Below the pieces are notes generated by a model, which did not search any database, was not told where the DNA came from, and worked only from the letters and a program-made list of their open reading frames with translations. A stretch of 64,000 bases of DNA from Paguma larvata. Taxonomy: Eukaryota > Chordata > Mammalia > Carnivora > Viverridae. The stretch spans positions 48,948,558-49,012,557 of the forward strand of contig CM057826.1 of the NCBI GenBank assembly GCA_030068075.1, read 5' to 3'. The translations under genes were made by a program, and so were the position numbers. How positions within the stretch are numbered: the first letter of the stretch is position 1; every line of letters starts with the position of its first letter. Shown piece after piece: positions 1 to 13,256 of this stretch.

Positions 1-584
1 CTTGTCAAGCCCTGTGCTTGGCATAAAGGGGAGCGGAAGTGGGAGAGGAACACACTGGAATTTGTGCAGTACGGAAATGAATGAGGGGAGAGTTGAAATG
101 CAAGGTTAGTGGAGTTCTCCCTTCACTAACTATAAAGCCCTGTTGCACCCCATAAATGTCTGTTGGAAATAGTTCAGCCTACTTTTAGATATTTATGGAT
201 GATCATGCTATGATTGTTGAAATCTCAGGTAAGAACACCATTATTATAACACTTTATAAATGAGTGTATGTTGCACAAAGCTAATTTCAAAAGCTACCAG
301 AAATGAAATTTCTAGGCATACACAGGAAGTGGTGGTGGTGGCAATGACAGCAAGTTATTTCTATAGGTCTTGTGCTAGGCACTTTATGGCTTTGAATTGT
401 CACAATTACCTTATGAGGAGGTACTGTAATTCTCCCCATATCACAGAGGATGATAATGAGGTAACCTAAGATCATACAGCTAGCTTGTAAGGGACAGATC
501 CAAGTCTTCCTTTGAATCCAGGAAGAAATCTGGCTCAAGAGCCTGTACCTTCAACCACATCCCTGAAAAGTGACAAAGAATGCT
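1..584. other. non-coding, contains one MIR
   Basis: Sequence downstream of PWWP2A. A minus-strand MIR lies at about 350-490 (low-match core; 'catatcacagaggatgataatg'). I recognise nothing else. Confidence 0.6.
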
Positions 585-593
585 TCTTGGCTC

Positions 594-708
594 GTGGTGT
601 TTGGCTGGCTCAGTCGGGGAGCGTGCAACTCTTGATCTCAGGGTTGTGAGTTCGAACTCCATGTTGGGTATGGAGATTACTTAAAAATAAAATCTTTAAA
701 AAAAAAAA
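594..708 (+). mobile_element. CAN SINE, short older type
   Basis: Short copy ending 'gattacttaaaaataaaatc' and an A run. It is flanked by a 19-bp duplication with two mismatches (575-593 aaagaatgcttcttggctc; 709-727). Confidence 0.88.
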
Positions 709-974
709 AAAGAATGATTCTTTGCTCAATAAAAGCCTGGTATGGAGCACTGCTGGTCACTGGCAAGTTATATACTCACAAGTCTCCATTTCTATATTTT
801 ACACTTAACAGGATAACCCTCACATTCTTATAAAAACATTCTCCCCAGGCAAGCAAAAAACTGTTTTACTAGGAAAAATTCTATCCCTTCTAGACTTTTC
901 CAGTAACTGTTAAGTGAATCTTTGTGCTATAATGAGTACTTGTGTATAATAATATACATTATAATTACAAGTGT

Positions 975-1387
975 TTTAGTTTATTTACTTTTGAGAGAGA
1001 AAGAGAGAATGAAGGGTGCCTGGGTGGCTCAGTTGGTGAAGCATCCAACTACGGCTCAGGTCATGATCTCAAGGTTCATGGGTTCAAGCCCTGCGTTGAG
1101 CTCTGTGCTGACAGCTCAGAGCCTGGAACCTGCTTCCAAGTCTGTGACTCCCTCTTTCTCTCTGCCCCTCTACTGCTTACACTCTCTCTCTCAAAAAAAA
1201 TAATAAATGTTAAAAAAAAATAGTAACACACTCCTTAAAAAGAGAGAGAGAGAATGAGCAGGGGAGGGGCAGAGAAAAAGGGGGACAGAGGATCTGAAGT
1301 AGGCTCTGTACTGACAGAACAAACCATGAGAGCATGACCTGAGCTGAAGTCAGATGCTTAACAGACTGAGACACCCACGTGCCCCAC
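975..1387 (-). mobile_element. CAN SINE (minus) split by a nested plus SINE
   Basis: The tail half ('tttatttacttttgagagag') is at 975-1012, and the body and head resume at about 1235-1387, ending 'gagacacccacgtgcccc'. The gap is filled by the + SINE at 1013-1225. Confidence 0.88.
1013..1225 (+). mobile_element. CAN SINE nested in SINE 975-1387
   Basis: Complete head (GGGTGCCTGGGTGGCTCAGT) to A tail. Flanks share gagagaatga, the likely target-site duplication. Confidence 0.9.
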
Positions 1388-3488
1388 AATTTTTTTAGTT
1401 TAAATGAAAAGGGGGAAAATGTGATAATAGCAGCCTATTGCTTTAGCTATGGGATATGTGGTTTTCCTTCTACATACAGGCACTAGATGGAAAAAATTAT
1501 GAGTTTTAAATCATAATTTCTGGTTAAGACTTAGATTTCTAAAGTAAAGCAGTTTTTTTGATTCTTATGATTACAAGGAAAATTCCATATATAAATTATG
1601 GCTTTGTTTTCAACTTATTTTTAATGAGGCCTTATACAAATGTCAGGAATTTAAAGGAAAAAATTTAAATTCACATTTAAGCCAAGTTTTAAAACTAGGT
1701 ATGTTTTAACTGGTGTGTTTTCAACATCAAGTTGAAGAAATTGTTTCATAAACAAAAATGTGCAATAGTAGAAGGCCTATAAATTTGACAACATACACTA
1801 CAAGCCATCTAACTTACTTTATTTTGATAAATCCTTGTAGTTTTTGAGTCTATGGCTTTTCCTTTATACCTCCCTATAACCAATCTTAACTTGTGCCACA
1901 ATAACACAGAAATCTGTAAGAAAAATTCAAGTTTAGCAATTACTTTTTTCAGAAACTAGATACATTAAAATTTGACTCAGTCCATCCCAAACTGGACTTA
2001 AAGGCAGGATATAAAAACTAATTTACTTCAGCATTTCCTACAAGTGTGGTAGACCATGATCTTAGAATTTTAATAGTATGTACGTCAAGGAGTATGTTTT
2101 TCACTAACTGTACTGACATAAAAAGTGTAAAAGTGAGTAATGGTACAAAAATTTGAAAATATGGCAAAAAGTGTGATGGTATATAAGTAAGCTTGGAAGC
2201 TAATTAATTCCATTAGTAAAATAATTTCAATGGTTTCCATATTCATAAAATTGTCCAAAACAACTGTTTTTGTCACTGGGAGGGAATGGTTTTAAATTAA
2301 AGCCTACCCTTAAGTGATTTTAATGGGCAAACGCAGCCGCACTAACTCATGTGAAAGTTTTACCACGAGGCAGTTACAGCTGTTAAACATGGGGCACTAT
2401 TAGCACTACCCAGGACTCCAGGCTGATCAGGAAGGAATCCTGGAAGCTGGGCACCAAGGTGCATGTTCCAATCATAGTCTTGACCAAGAAAAACACTCCC
2501 GTGACTTAACTTCCAAACAGCTTCTAGAACATCAGTCCAGACGTAAAAGATTTCTATCAAATTCCAAATTCAGATGGAAAGGTGGCAATGGGTACACAAT
2601 GTGAATGTAGTTATTGACACAGAGCCATACACTTTTTAAAAAAATGGTTAAAATGATAAATTTTATGTGAGGTATACTTAATTTTAAAAAATAACTAAAA
2701 ATTACAGTGTTTTGTTAATATGAAGGAAGAAAATAATTTCCACCCAAAGTCAGAAGGAAAGGGAGAAAATCCTGGAGTCTATAAATATGAAGTCTCTTGA
2801 GTAAAGACTAAACAAGAAGATTTGAGTTGTTTCTCTTCTTGGTGCCAACTACCCATGGGCGAGACACTAAGACTTCCTGGAAAACTAAACCTACAGAGAG
2901 CATCTATATCACTATGACTTTAAACCTTCTATCCCTTTATTCAGAATACACAACAGAGCATACAAATTGCTAAAGCTTCCATTTTTTTTTTAATTCTATG
3001 CACTCTGTTGTGTGAAGGCATACTTTAAGTATACACAAATTGTAAACACACAATATGAAGGGCCTATTACCTCAGTCAGAACCAGGGAAAAGTAATGAAT
3101 TCAACCTAGCTGTTTTATTTTCTCCTGGCAATTAGCATGGCACCTGCTGCTGCTGCTTCTATTTCTGAATTCCCTGTATCAGGCATTTCAATTAGAGACG
3201 ATCTTAACAGCCACCATACTAATACAATCCCAGAGCAAATGCTAAATTTCCCCCGACTTAGGGTCTTCATTCTCTTCCAGCAAATCCCCTACTGGAGGCC
3301 TTCACAGGGCCCATATCTAAACAACATCCTGAATCGAAACATTATCAAGTTTCCTCGACATTCGCCAGTCCCTTCTCTGCTAGGAGTACTAAACAAAAAT
3401 GAACCGATACAGCATAAACCATAGAAAACTTCACAATTTAAAAGAAAAAAATCTAATTTTACATCCAAATTACAGATTTCTTAAGGCA
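1388..3488. other. unique AT-rich sequence
   Basis: No coding signal, young repeat or RNA gene recognised. Short open frames here lack splice or codon support. Confidence 0.5.
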
Positions 3489-4249
3489 CAGGCATACCTC
3501 GTTTTACTGTGCTTCACTCTACTACGCTTCGCAGATACTGCTTTTTTTTACAAATTGAAGGTTCAAGACTTCAGTGGAGGAAGTAACTGCAGATAATGGT
3601 AGAAATAGCAAGAGAACTAGAATTAGAAGTGGAGCCTGAAGATGTGACTGAGGTGCTGCAATCTCATGATAAAACTTTAACAGGTGAGGAGTTGCTTCTT
3701 ATGGATGAGCAAAGATAAGTGTTTCTTGAGATGGAATCTACTCCTGGTGAAGACGCTGTGAAGAGTGCGGACATGACAATAAAAGATTCAGACTATGACA
3801 TCAACGTAGCTGATAAACGGACTCTGAGAGGAATGACTCCAGTTTTGAAAGTTCTTCTGTGGGTAAAATGCCATCTAACATCACATGCCACAAAGAAAGA
3901 AATCGTTCAGGAAAAGCAGAGTCAATCGATGCTGCAAACTTAACTATGATCTTAAGAAATTGCCATGGCCACCCCAACCTACAGTAACCCCCACCATGAT
4001 CGATCAGCAGCCGTCCACATCAAAGCCAGACCCTCCACACCAGGAAAAAGATTATGACCCACTGTTTAGCATCTCTTGGCAATAAAGCTATTTTTTAAGA
4101 TATATACATTATTTTTTTAGACACAATGCTATTGCACACTTAAGAGGCTACAATAGAAATAACTTGTATATGCACTGAGAAACCAAAAAATTCATGACTC
4201 ACTTTATTGGGTGGTCTGAACCGAACCCACAGTATATGAGGTAGGCCTG
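3489..4249 (+). mobile_element. Tigger1-like DNA transposon, internally deleted
   Basis: Terminal inverted repeats CAGGCATACCTC (3489-3500) and its complement with one mismatch (4238-4249). Between them is the C-terminal part of a pogo/Tigger transposase frame, from about 3598 to 4085. It contains VEPEDVTEVLQSHDKTLT, FLEMESTPGEDAVK and QPSTSKPDPP, is broken by a stop at 3717 and has frame changes after about 3940. The N-terminal DNA-binding part and the catalytic core are missing. It is a dead fossil; domesticated function is not indicated. Confidence 0.9.
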
Positions 4250-6589
4250 TTTTCTAATTCCCAACTCAGCTCTTCTACTTAAAGGACTTGAATATGTATA
4301 TAAAGAAATGCAAATGTGTATCCTTCCTTCAACATAACCAGTGTTAAGTATGACCTGTTCAAAACAGGTTCAACTCATTATTTTGTAAATTAGAAACTCA
4401 AACCCACTAATGAAGATACACATTTAATTTTGATAGCACTTTCATCTTCTTTGCCTTCAGTCTCTCTTCATATCTGTATTCTTGTCTATTCTACTTAGTA
4501 CTAATTTAATATTACTATTTATAGATTTTCCCTTCCAAAGCACAAAGGACATATATGTCCATCAAGTCATGCAAGTGGGCTCCAAACTAATGAAATCTAC
4601 TTTCCCTATCTTGCTGATCTCTGGTTCCACATCTCTAAATGAGTCAAAAAGATCCCTTTCAGGTGAACACTCAGCTGTTCAGTTCTGGGAAACTAAAGAA
4701 AAATACTCCAATGCTTTAAATTTCTGACCAACCCTAGAAATAGACATCTTTCGCTATTACAGCTATCTTTACTTGGTTTCTCCCCTTCCCAATCCTTCAT
4801 CCTAGCCACTTTTTTTTTTAGACCACTGGAGAGGTGATTTGGCCTAAGCCTAGTTTTGTCTCCGCCAGGGGAAAGAAACACAGTTGGTTATTTTCATACA
4901 AAGAGTAAATGCCTCCTTCTTGACCACTTTAAAGAAAAATGTAAAAGGAAAATGGCTACAATTATCCAATTCAACTCTTATCTCCTTCTGCAATAAATAC
5001 TGGATAAATTTAGCTGCTTAAGAAAATTCTGTTTGGCTTAACATATAGAGAAAGTGAATCCCTATGCTGTACACCTGAAACTAATATAACATTTGTGTGT
5101 CAACTATACTCAAAACTCTTTCATTTCCATTTGAATAAAATACTAATATGCCACTGTTGGGTTAGTGTTTAGAATATAGATTTTAAGATTAAGCGTTCTT
5201 TAAAGTTTCTTCCTCTAACTACAGATGAAATGTGCCAAAGTTTAAAACAGAGGGAATATTTGGCAAAATAATTAGAAATCATGCACATTAGTGATTATGC
5301 TTCGACCTTTCCGTCAGTGGTATGGACTACGTAAAATTGAATGTTATTTTACTCAACAATCAGGACTTTGTTATTCTTTTTCTCCACGGCTTCTGAAATA
5401 AATCAAATTTGGTTTATGCAATCAGAGCACATTTGCCAAAGCATCTGACTATTTATTAGCAATATCCACGGTCAGACCCACTGTGTTAAGATAAAACTCA
5501 CCTGGATCGTTACATGAAGCCTTGGAATTACATATTTTAGGTGACTTTTTGCTCTGCCTTGTTTAAATCTTTCTGAACCTTAGATTTCAAACTTTAAAAA
5601 ATATCTGAATGAACAAGTTCATTAATCTGAAACAAATACCCAAAAAATCTTTTAAGATAATTCCTTAAAACCTCTCAATCACACTGTGAACGTCTTTCAA
5701 CCTGTTAAATCAGAGAATTTTAAAAATAGTATAGTTGTTTCTGTTTGCAGGAAAGAATATGTTCTATTCAAGTGCAACATTGTTTTCTTCAATTGTGTGT
5801 TTATTATAATCAAAAAGCATTGACTGAGTTCCCCAGAAGAAATTCTACTTGCTTTTGCAGAAATCAGTGCATAAATCATAGAAATCTATAACCTTAAGGA
5901 AGCTGACAGAAGATTATGGATTTTAATCTCCGTTAATTCCATAGTAACTGAGATTTAAAATTGGATTACTTAGAATTTCACAAAAAGTTGCTCTCTTTAA
6001 AATTTTCAATTTTCCATGTCAAATTGATATTGCATCAAATTTAAAGGAAAGTTAGACACAAAAAAAATATGAAAGCAACTTGAAAAATCTTGGGATAAAC
6101 TTGCCTCCACAGGCCATCCGATTTTTCACTAATAATAAAAAGCTAAAACTGGAGAATAAGCTAAATCTGAGGGATGGATGGACCATGTAAGAAAAATAAT
6201 GATCTGAATTACTAGCCCCAAAAGCAAGGATACCTGAGGCAGAAGACCAGGCGGAAGAGAGACTGGTTGCAATTTTAAGAACCATGTGATGAAATATTAA
6301 GTCTTAAAATGAGGAAAATTAAACCCACACATTTATGAGAAAGTGGCGGGAAGAGTGTCTCAAATCTAGAAGCACATCAGACAGCACATCTATATGCTAT
6401 AAAACTTCATTTTAAGAATATGTGGATTAATCACTTACTTGAATTTCATCTATCCTTAGATATTTTCTGATAGGACAAATAGGAAAATAAAAGTTTGATT
6501 TTTTTCATCTCATCTACATACTATTACAAAGAATAATTTTCTATCATCTTGAAATTTTTCAAAGCTTTTTGAGAAACACACACAAATAA
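4250..6589. other. unique AT-rich sequence downstream of PWWP2A
   Basis: Contains a small + strand L1 3' tail at about 5065-5115 ('acacctgaaactaatataac'). Otherwise I recognise no feature. Confidence 0.55.
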
Positions 6590-6611
6590 TTTGGATTTAG
6601 TCGATTTTATT
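6576..6611 (-). terminator. PWWP2A: PWWP2A polyadenylation signal and GU-rich downstream element
   Basis: On the minus strand a canonical AATAAA (6611-6606) is followed 20-30 nt later by TTTGTGTGTGTTTC (about 6587-6573), a typical GU-rich downstream element. Cleavage is expected near 6590. It is the only AATAAA I found between the stop codon and this point. Confidence 0.75.
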
Positions 6612-7604
6612 TACAGCTTTTTTTTTTTTTTACATTTCAGAGCATTACACAATTACATTTTCTCATTTTCTGACCTGCAAACAGATACCTTAAACGGAAA
6701 TATTTTTTAAAAATTATCAAATTAGGTACATCCAAAATGCAACAATTACACATATGACAATTAATTCACAAAGTGTAATTTACCAGGACGTATCCTAAGA
6801 ATTTAGGAACAGCCAGTCAGGAGAAATCTGACCAAATTTAGCAATCAACTATTTACACATCCAAAGACAAACCTACCTAAACTCCCAAACCAGAAATTTG
6901 AAAGTTTTTGTTAAATCCCCATTGGACAAAAGAGAGTGGTGATTCAAAAACCTAGTCAGCCTCCAAAGTCTTCACCCCACATACTGGACTCCTTCCCCAG
7001 TCTGCAATTGAATAGCAAGCATCTCAGTTTGTCAAACACCTAAGTATCAAACTCTTGTGCCATTGCGCACATAGAAAGGCTAAGTATTCATTAATTAAAA
7101 ACAAGTAGTCATTAAATATCCACACTATTACCACCCCCTCCCAGCTCACCAGCCCTTACTGCAACCCCAAATATGCAACCTGTGTCACATAGTGACAGGC
7201 TATATTTTATATATATATGTATATGTATGCATATACACACATATGTACGTGTGTGTATACATATAAATATACACATATACACACAGTACTAGGTACAAAT
7301 GGCAATTAACAGTCCCTGCAAAAATTCATTTTCAGTTGAGACTATGGCTCCTATGCCTTGGGATGTTTTGACTTCAAAACTGAAAAATACTGCTGAAATC
7401 TCACTTCCTTAAGACAAATTCTGATTGCTTGTTCAGTTTTAGGTCTCGGTCTAAAAATGGCTATAAGGTAAGTATAAAAAAGCAGCCAACTGAGTACAAT
7501 TTCTCTCTCCGATTTGGCCAAGCTATTTCGCAGAAGTGACTCCTAACTAGACTAGAAAATCTGTGGCGCCTTCCAATGTTTCTCGCCTACCTTACTGTCC
7601 GTGT
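6590..7604 (-). other. PWWP2A: PWWP2A 3' untranslated region
   Basis: About 1 kb between the TGA and the poly(A) site at 6606-6611. It has no CAN SINE and includes an A/T-rich stretch of alternating TA/CA dinucleotides at 7201-7286. Just after the stop, AAG|GTAGGC (near 7585) resembles a weak donor, which could allow downstream alternative splicing. I did not see a downstream coding exon in the remaining 6.5 kb. Confidence 0.7.
7201..7286. repeat. TA/CA/TG-rich low-complexity tract in PWWP2A 3' UTR
   Basis: Interrupted alternating dinucleotides (tatatatatgtatatg, cacacatatg, gtgtgtatac). Confidence 0.8.
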
Positions 7605-9288
7605 TCACGTTTCAAACTGTGTCAACAGAGCCCGCACTTCAGGGGTCAGCTGCTTGGCAGCCTTAGCCGCCTCTGTGATAGCCTTGCGATACAGGCCCTT
7701 TCTCTTCTTATTAAAGCGTGACTGGAAGTTTTCTAAAAAGGGGGAGAGTTGCGAAAGAGCGAGAAAAGAGGTTGTTGGAGACCCAAACCATGAAATACGG
7801 GCCTCCTGTCGGACTAAGAGGCCGTTATCTTTCCGGCTCACAGTTATAGTAAGAATACGGGCTGGCCACCAAGGGAAGCCATAGATCTTGGCCCAAACAA
7901 TGTCCCCTACACATATGGTTCTGCCATCTGGTGTGACGCATTTAGAGACGTTTTTGGAAAAGACTTTCATTTTCAAGGAATTACTGAGCTTTTTCTCTTC
8001 CTTTGAAGAGCTGGAAGTGGAGGAGGTGGAAGGTGCATGCATACTGCCTGGAGGAAAATCAAAGCTTTCAGAAGAACTACACTCAGAGTTGGAGGATTTC
8101 AAATCATCTGTGCTATCAATGCTACACACTGAAGCACTGGAAGAGTCAGATTTCTTTTGATTTAGGGTCATGTAAACAGAGAGATTGCTTTTGCTGCCCT
8201 TTTTGCCCAGTGTCTGTGGTTCATCCTGCTCACCAGGCACAAGCACTTCATTTGTGTCCTGAACCTCACTGCTGGCCTCTTCGGGGCCTTTTGAGGGACT
8301 CTGATTTTCTGAAGGGGCCTCACCTGCTGAGCGGGTAGAGGTGCAGCGAGACTGGGGCTTGGGTGCCATCTTGCCACTCCGCATTTTCTCAAGTCCTGTC
8401 TTCAGGGAAGAGTCATTCTCTTCATTCCTGTACCTCTGTGGTTTTAAACGAACCCGGGGTGGAAGAGAACCTGAGCTAGGACTCTGATATCGACGTGTGA
8501 AATGGACTTTTGAATGTGCATTTTTGGATGTAGAGGTTTCACTTTGCTTCTTTTGTGCCTTTTCTTTGGCAATTTTCAACACTTCCCGAGCTTTTGCATG
8601 ATCCATGTTCTTACTCTGGAGCACTTTTTTAGTACTTAACTGAGCTTTTGATGTATTTGCCTGAGCAGAAACTTTGACTACTCTGCCTCTGCTGTGAGCA
8701 ATACTGGAAACCTTAACCACAGCATTTCTTCTCTGGCTTTCATTTTGGTTTTTCCCATCCACCTTATGGTCAGTTTTCAGTTTTTTGTTCACAGTAGTTA
8801 CACTTTCATTTTTCCGTTTCTTATCTTCATATTTAGAAGAGTCACTTGCACTACTACCTTTTCTAATTTCCTTTTTTTCTGCAACAACACTGTTTTTACA
8901 CTTGTCACACAGGACTTGCCTGGGTCGTAGTTTAATAGCATTCATTATTGAAGTAGGTTCTTCCCTGTACATTTTTCGTTTGGGTCGCTTAATTTTCCGA
9001 GGAGGCGGCTGAGGTATTGACTGGTTATATGTGTCCCTGATAAACAAAGGGGGAGGATAAGGTGCTCCTTCATGGAAGAGAGGTGGTGGTTTGCAAGTCC
9101 ACAGGCTTTCAGCCAAGCTCGGCTCGGAGGGCGAGACAGGAGAAGGGTCATCGGGAACAGCACCACTCACTTCACGCTTGACTTCCGTCCCTTCTTGGAA
9201 TGTATTACTTTGGAGCTGCATGGCTTCAGGTTTATCCTTATATTCCCTTTTGGGAAATACTGTCACAGGGATCCCATGGGGCCCAAAC
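7605..9288 (-). CDS. PWWP2A: PWWP2A exon 2 with PWWP domain and stop codon
   Basis: This exon encodes residues 195-755. The acceptor TTTGTTTCCAAG precedes the G that completes Arg195 (AG|G), and the protein continues FGPHGIPVTVFPKR. In order: a Pro-rich segment (about 246-291), a basic motif KIKRPKRK (293-300), a CDKC pair (322-325), a long Lys/Ser-rich region (340-560), a Ser-rich acidic patch (575-623), and the PWWP domain from about 655 to 716 with the literal PWWP at 667-670 preceded by VWAKIYGF. A basic helix follows, and the protein ends LLTQFET then TGA (7607-7605). In the family, the PWWP domain reads H3K36me3 nucleosomes and the middle region contacts H2A.Z and the MTA1/HDAC deacetylase module. 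The aromatic cage residues appear intact. No stop or frameshift is present. Confidence 0.97.
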
Positions 9289-9837
9289 CTTGGAAACAAA
9301 TGAAAGAAAAAAAGAAGCCATTAACTCAATGTCTAAGATTCAGTTTCTTAAACTGAAACAACACCTAATGTTTGTTTGTATGACCTTTACTGAAAACTGT
9401 TTCATATTAAAGAATAAAAGCAAATACCTACTGACCACCTCACCCCCAAAATCCCAAAGCCCTTCAATTTTTTATTGGTCCCACATCTTAGGTTTAAACA
9501 GATTATACATCTAGGTATAAACTCAAACAATTGTTCTAAGCAATGCCAGAATAATTGAGATTATTTAAAATAGACCTTTCAGTCTTGAACCAGAAAGGCA
9601 TTCTATCAGATAGCTTAATATGAAATTGTCATTTGATATTACATTTGCTGGACTATGGACAAGTCTAGTAAAAGCGACTATAAATTTGCAACATACATAT
9701 CTCCCTTTGGTTATATGAGTTTTCAAAAGCTTCACAAAACAAATTCAGCCTTAACTACCCCAAAACACTGAATCAGTAAAATCCCATCTCAACTTTGTTT
9801 AATCACTAAAGACTCAAAGACAGCTGCTCCTTTACTC

Positions 9838-12089
9838 TTGCACCCTCTTAAGCCCTTCATCTACCTCCTGCCCCCAAAACCACAAAAACATGAGAAATTC
9901 AAATGCTCAAATTATCATACAAGCAGACAGGTACAAAGCTGTGGCTTTCTAACTTTTAAAAACACACATCACACATTTAAAAACATATTTTCACATTGCA
10001 ATCTAATAAACATTTGTTTATATATATACATGCATGTATACACATATAAATACACATTTAAGCCAAAGTTTTACTGAATACTTAAACTCATATGATATAT
10101 AATGACACATTACATGGATTTTGAAACTGGTCCTGACCCAGTTTGCAAAGCACTGGTATAGAACACAAATCTTTATAATTTCCAATTCTAATAAAAGAGA
10201 TTGAGTCAATATAACCTTGTTTCTCATGTAGACTTAGAAATCACTGTGGTTTAATCCTCCTGGGCTAAACATCAAGAACTCTTAAAGCTACACTTAATAC
10301 ACTCAGATTCCTGCACATAAAAATAAAATCACACTACCAAAAAATGTCATCATATACATGTTAACAGGTTACTTTTAAGCACTATTTGATGCTGTTTGAA
10401 TACCAGTGAACACAATTCTGATGTCAATCCTTTAAAGCAGGGATGCTTAGAACCCACGGATCAGCTTCAGGCAGCCTAAACTCCTAACATAAGATGTAAA
10501 TGTTTTACATGTCCTTTTCATGAGAATGACTCTTGGTTCTCATACTCTCTACTCTCTAAAATGTCCTTATGTCCCCCAAAAGGTTCGGAATATCTCTGCT
10601 GGGAAGATGTCTTGAGATTAAGTTCTTAGGACTATAAACACACCTAAACCCGGACAGGGATGTACTAAGAGCCAACACTACCAGGTTCTATCTGGTTCTA
10701 ACACCCAAATCATTTTCTTCCTGAACCCTTAGGTCTGGTGACCACAAACTAACAGCTTGAGAGAAATACTTACAACTACAAAGGAAGAGGAAAGCTCTTA
10801 CCTACGGTGGGACAAATTTGAATCTGGGCTAGTTTACAAAGGACACTCTCCTTTCTACATCAGCCTCTGCAACGTGGCTTTCTGTTCTAGTATCTGGTAC
10901 TTAATGTTGGCTTCCTATTTACTTGCAAGGCACTCTCAGCATTTAGCCTGTTCTCTTATATTTAGGTGCTCAAAGACCACTTTTTCACTATGACAGAGAG
11001 GTGATTCTTGGATTTTAACATAGAGCTACATAAAACAATGTAACTTATCTGAGGTGAGACCACTATTGGTATTAGCAATAATTTCTACCACTCAAGAAGC
11101 TATCATGTTGCCCCACTTCACTCTTACATGGTGTTTTTTCACAGTAGAACAAAGAAAACATGTCGTTCTTTTATTAGGCATTAACTAAAACCATAATCAT
11201 CCTAATGTCTGAGGTAAAGTTTCACACCTCTTCTTGCCAACTCTATATCCACAGGTGTTACTAAACTTCACCAGATATAGTTTCTGTGTACAATGGGGTA
11301 ACACTATTTCTTACCACTAAGGATTCAGGTAAGGATTAACAGGAAAATGTCAGCTATTTTTCTTGACCAAAATTTACTTCATTTAATTAATTTGATCCTA
11401 TTTTCAACTCATTTATTAGACTTAAGGAACATTTCTATAGCATTAATTTATAATCTCAAAGTGAGGACGATCTAGCCAATTATTTTAGAATTTTATACCA
11501 AATAAGCTGTGGAATCTGATGTTTTCCCTCAGAGAGTTTAATAAAAACATTAATTTCATACCTGGAGTTTTTTTCCTCACCTTTCCCTCTTAACCATATA
11601 AAATACAAGCATTAAACGGTTTTTTTTTTTGTTTTGTTTTTTTTTACTAATACAGGAAGGCAGTTCAGTGTGAATAAAAAGGCACTGAAAGGGGAAAAAA
11701 ATAAGCCAAGCTGGTAATTGTGAGTGGTGGAGGATTGGCAAAAGCAGAAATATTTACTTTCTCAAAGGACCAGAAAAATTAAATCACTTTGAGAAGAATA
11801 GGGGTATTCTTGTACTACCCTGTCTCAGTTTTCTCCCTAACATGGGCAACACTTAATAGCTAAGGATGGAGATGTTGGTTGAGACATCAATTCCTAGGAT
11901 TGCAACTATGATTTAAATTTTAAAAATCAGAGTGTAAATATATCTAACTACAATCAATCCATTTCCTGTATGTATTTATATACACATGTAAAATACATTT
12001 GTAACTATGCTCTAAAGTTTGAAAACCTCTAACTTATGATACTGTAACCTTAATAAGAATATAAAGTAGCCACAAAACTATGCCCTCTT
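9838..12089. other. PWWP2A intron, unique sequence
   Basis: No SINE between 9289 and 12089. Contains a TA/CA-rich patch at 10017-10055 and a T-rich run at 11620-11645. No exon-like segment found. Confidence 0.5.
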
Positions 12090-12182
12090 GGGGCACCTGA
12101 CTGGCTCAGTCAGTAGAGCATGATTCTTGACCTCAGAGTCCTGAGTTCGAGCCCCATGTTGGGCATGGATTTTTTTTTTTTA
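12090..12182 (+). mobile_element. CAN SINE, short older type
   Basis: Head GGGGCACCTGACTGGCTCAG and body to 'gggcatggattttt'. The tail has become T-rich. Confidence 0.8.
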
Positions 12183-12665
12183 ATGCTGTCTTAAAAATCA
12201 AAATCTAATTTCTCAAAATCTGCAACATAACACTAGTGTTTGAAAATGGAGACTCCTAAGCCCTTGCCACAAGACTTAATCATAAGACCTTCCCATAGGG
12301 TGAAACACAGGATTTAAATTTTTGGCAAGCACTTTTGCTTTAGCTTTTTTTAAGGTGAAGGTACTTAGGTCTCCTGTGAATGTTCGAAAGTAGAGGAAGA
12401 TTTCAATCACTGGAGAGGTAGAAGGCTGACTAATATCCCTTGCTTGAGCTTTTTCTAAAATAATTCTGCACAAATATTTGAGTAATAAATAAGACACAAA
12501 GCATCTTTCCTCTTTTCCCCACCCCTTCTTTGTGCAGCACTAAGGTATTAATGTATCAGTAACTCATCCTAACCCTTACCTATTTCCATTATTCTTTAAT
12601 GACAACCAAAAATTCTTAAGGAAAAATATTCGAGTATTATGACTTAATTAAAAATAGCTCCTGGA

Positions 12666-12867
12666 GGGGCGCCTGGGTGGCTCAGTCCAACTTCGGCTCA
12701 GGTCACGATCTCACGGTTCCAGAGTTCAGGCCCCACATTGGGCTCTCTGCTGTCAGCACAGAGCCTGCTGCAGATCTTCTGTTCTCCTTTCTCCTTGCCC
12801 CTCCCCTCTCAAGCACACTTACATGTGTGTGCTCTCTCTCTCAAAAATAAACATTAAAAAAAAAAAT
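12666..12867 (+). mobile_element. CAN SINE, first of a four-copy array
   Basis: Head GGGGCGCCTGGGTGGCTCAG. A 14-16 base deletion after the head joins 'cagt' directly to 'ccaacttcgg'. Confidence 0.92.
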
Positions 12868-12872
12868 AGCCC

Positions 12873-13111
12873 TGGGGCACCTGGCTGGTTCAGTAGGTAA
12901 AGCTTCTTCTAAACTTCAGCTCAGGTCATGTTCTCATGGCCCGTGAGTTCAAGCCCCACGTCCGGCTCTGTGCTGACAGCTCAGAGCCTGGAGCCTGCTT
13001 TGGATTCTGTCTCCCTCTCTCTCTGACCCTCCCCTGCTCACAGTCTCTCTCTCTCTCTCTCTCTCTCTCAAAAATAAATAAACCTTTAAAAAAATTAAAA
13101 AATTAAAAAAA
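12873..13111 (+). mobile_element. CAN SINE, second in array
   Basis: Head GGGGCACCTGGCTGGTTCAG. It has an internal (CT)n at 13040-13068 and a long AAAATTAAAA tail that hosts the next copy. Confidence 0.92.
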
Positions 13112-13113
13112 GC

Positions 13114-13253
13114 ACCTGGGGCACTTGGCTTGCTCTGTTGATAGAACAAGCTACTCCGGATCTCAGGATTGTGAGTTCAAGCCTCATACTGGGTATAGAG
13201 ATCACTTTAAAAATCTTTTAAAGAAATTAATAATACAAATAAAAAAATCTTTT
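13114..13253 (+). mobile_element. CAN SINE, third in array, older short type
   Basis: Diverged head 'ggggcacttggcttgctctg'. Ends with repeated 'aaatcttttaa' units. Confidence 0.82.
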
Positions 13254-13256
13254 AAG

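Noticed and set aside
12870..12990. tRNA-like sequence at SINE heads
   Set aside because: The A and B boxes derive from tRNA-Lys, but the cloverleaf is degenerate and attached to SINE bodies. No true tRNA gene seen.
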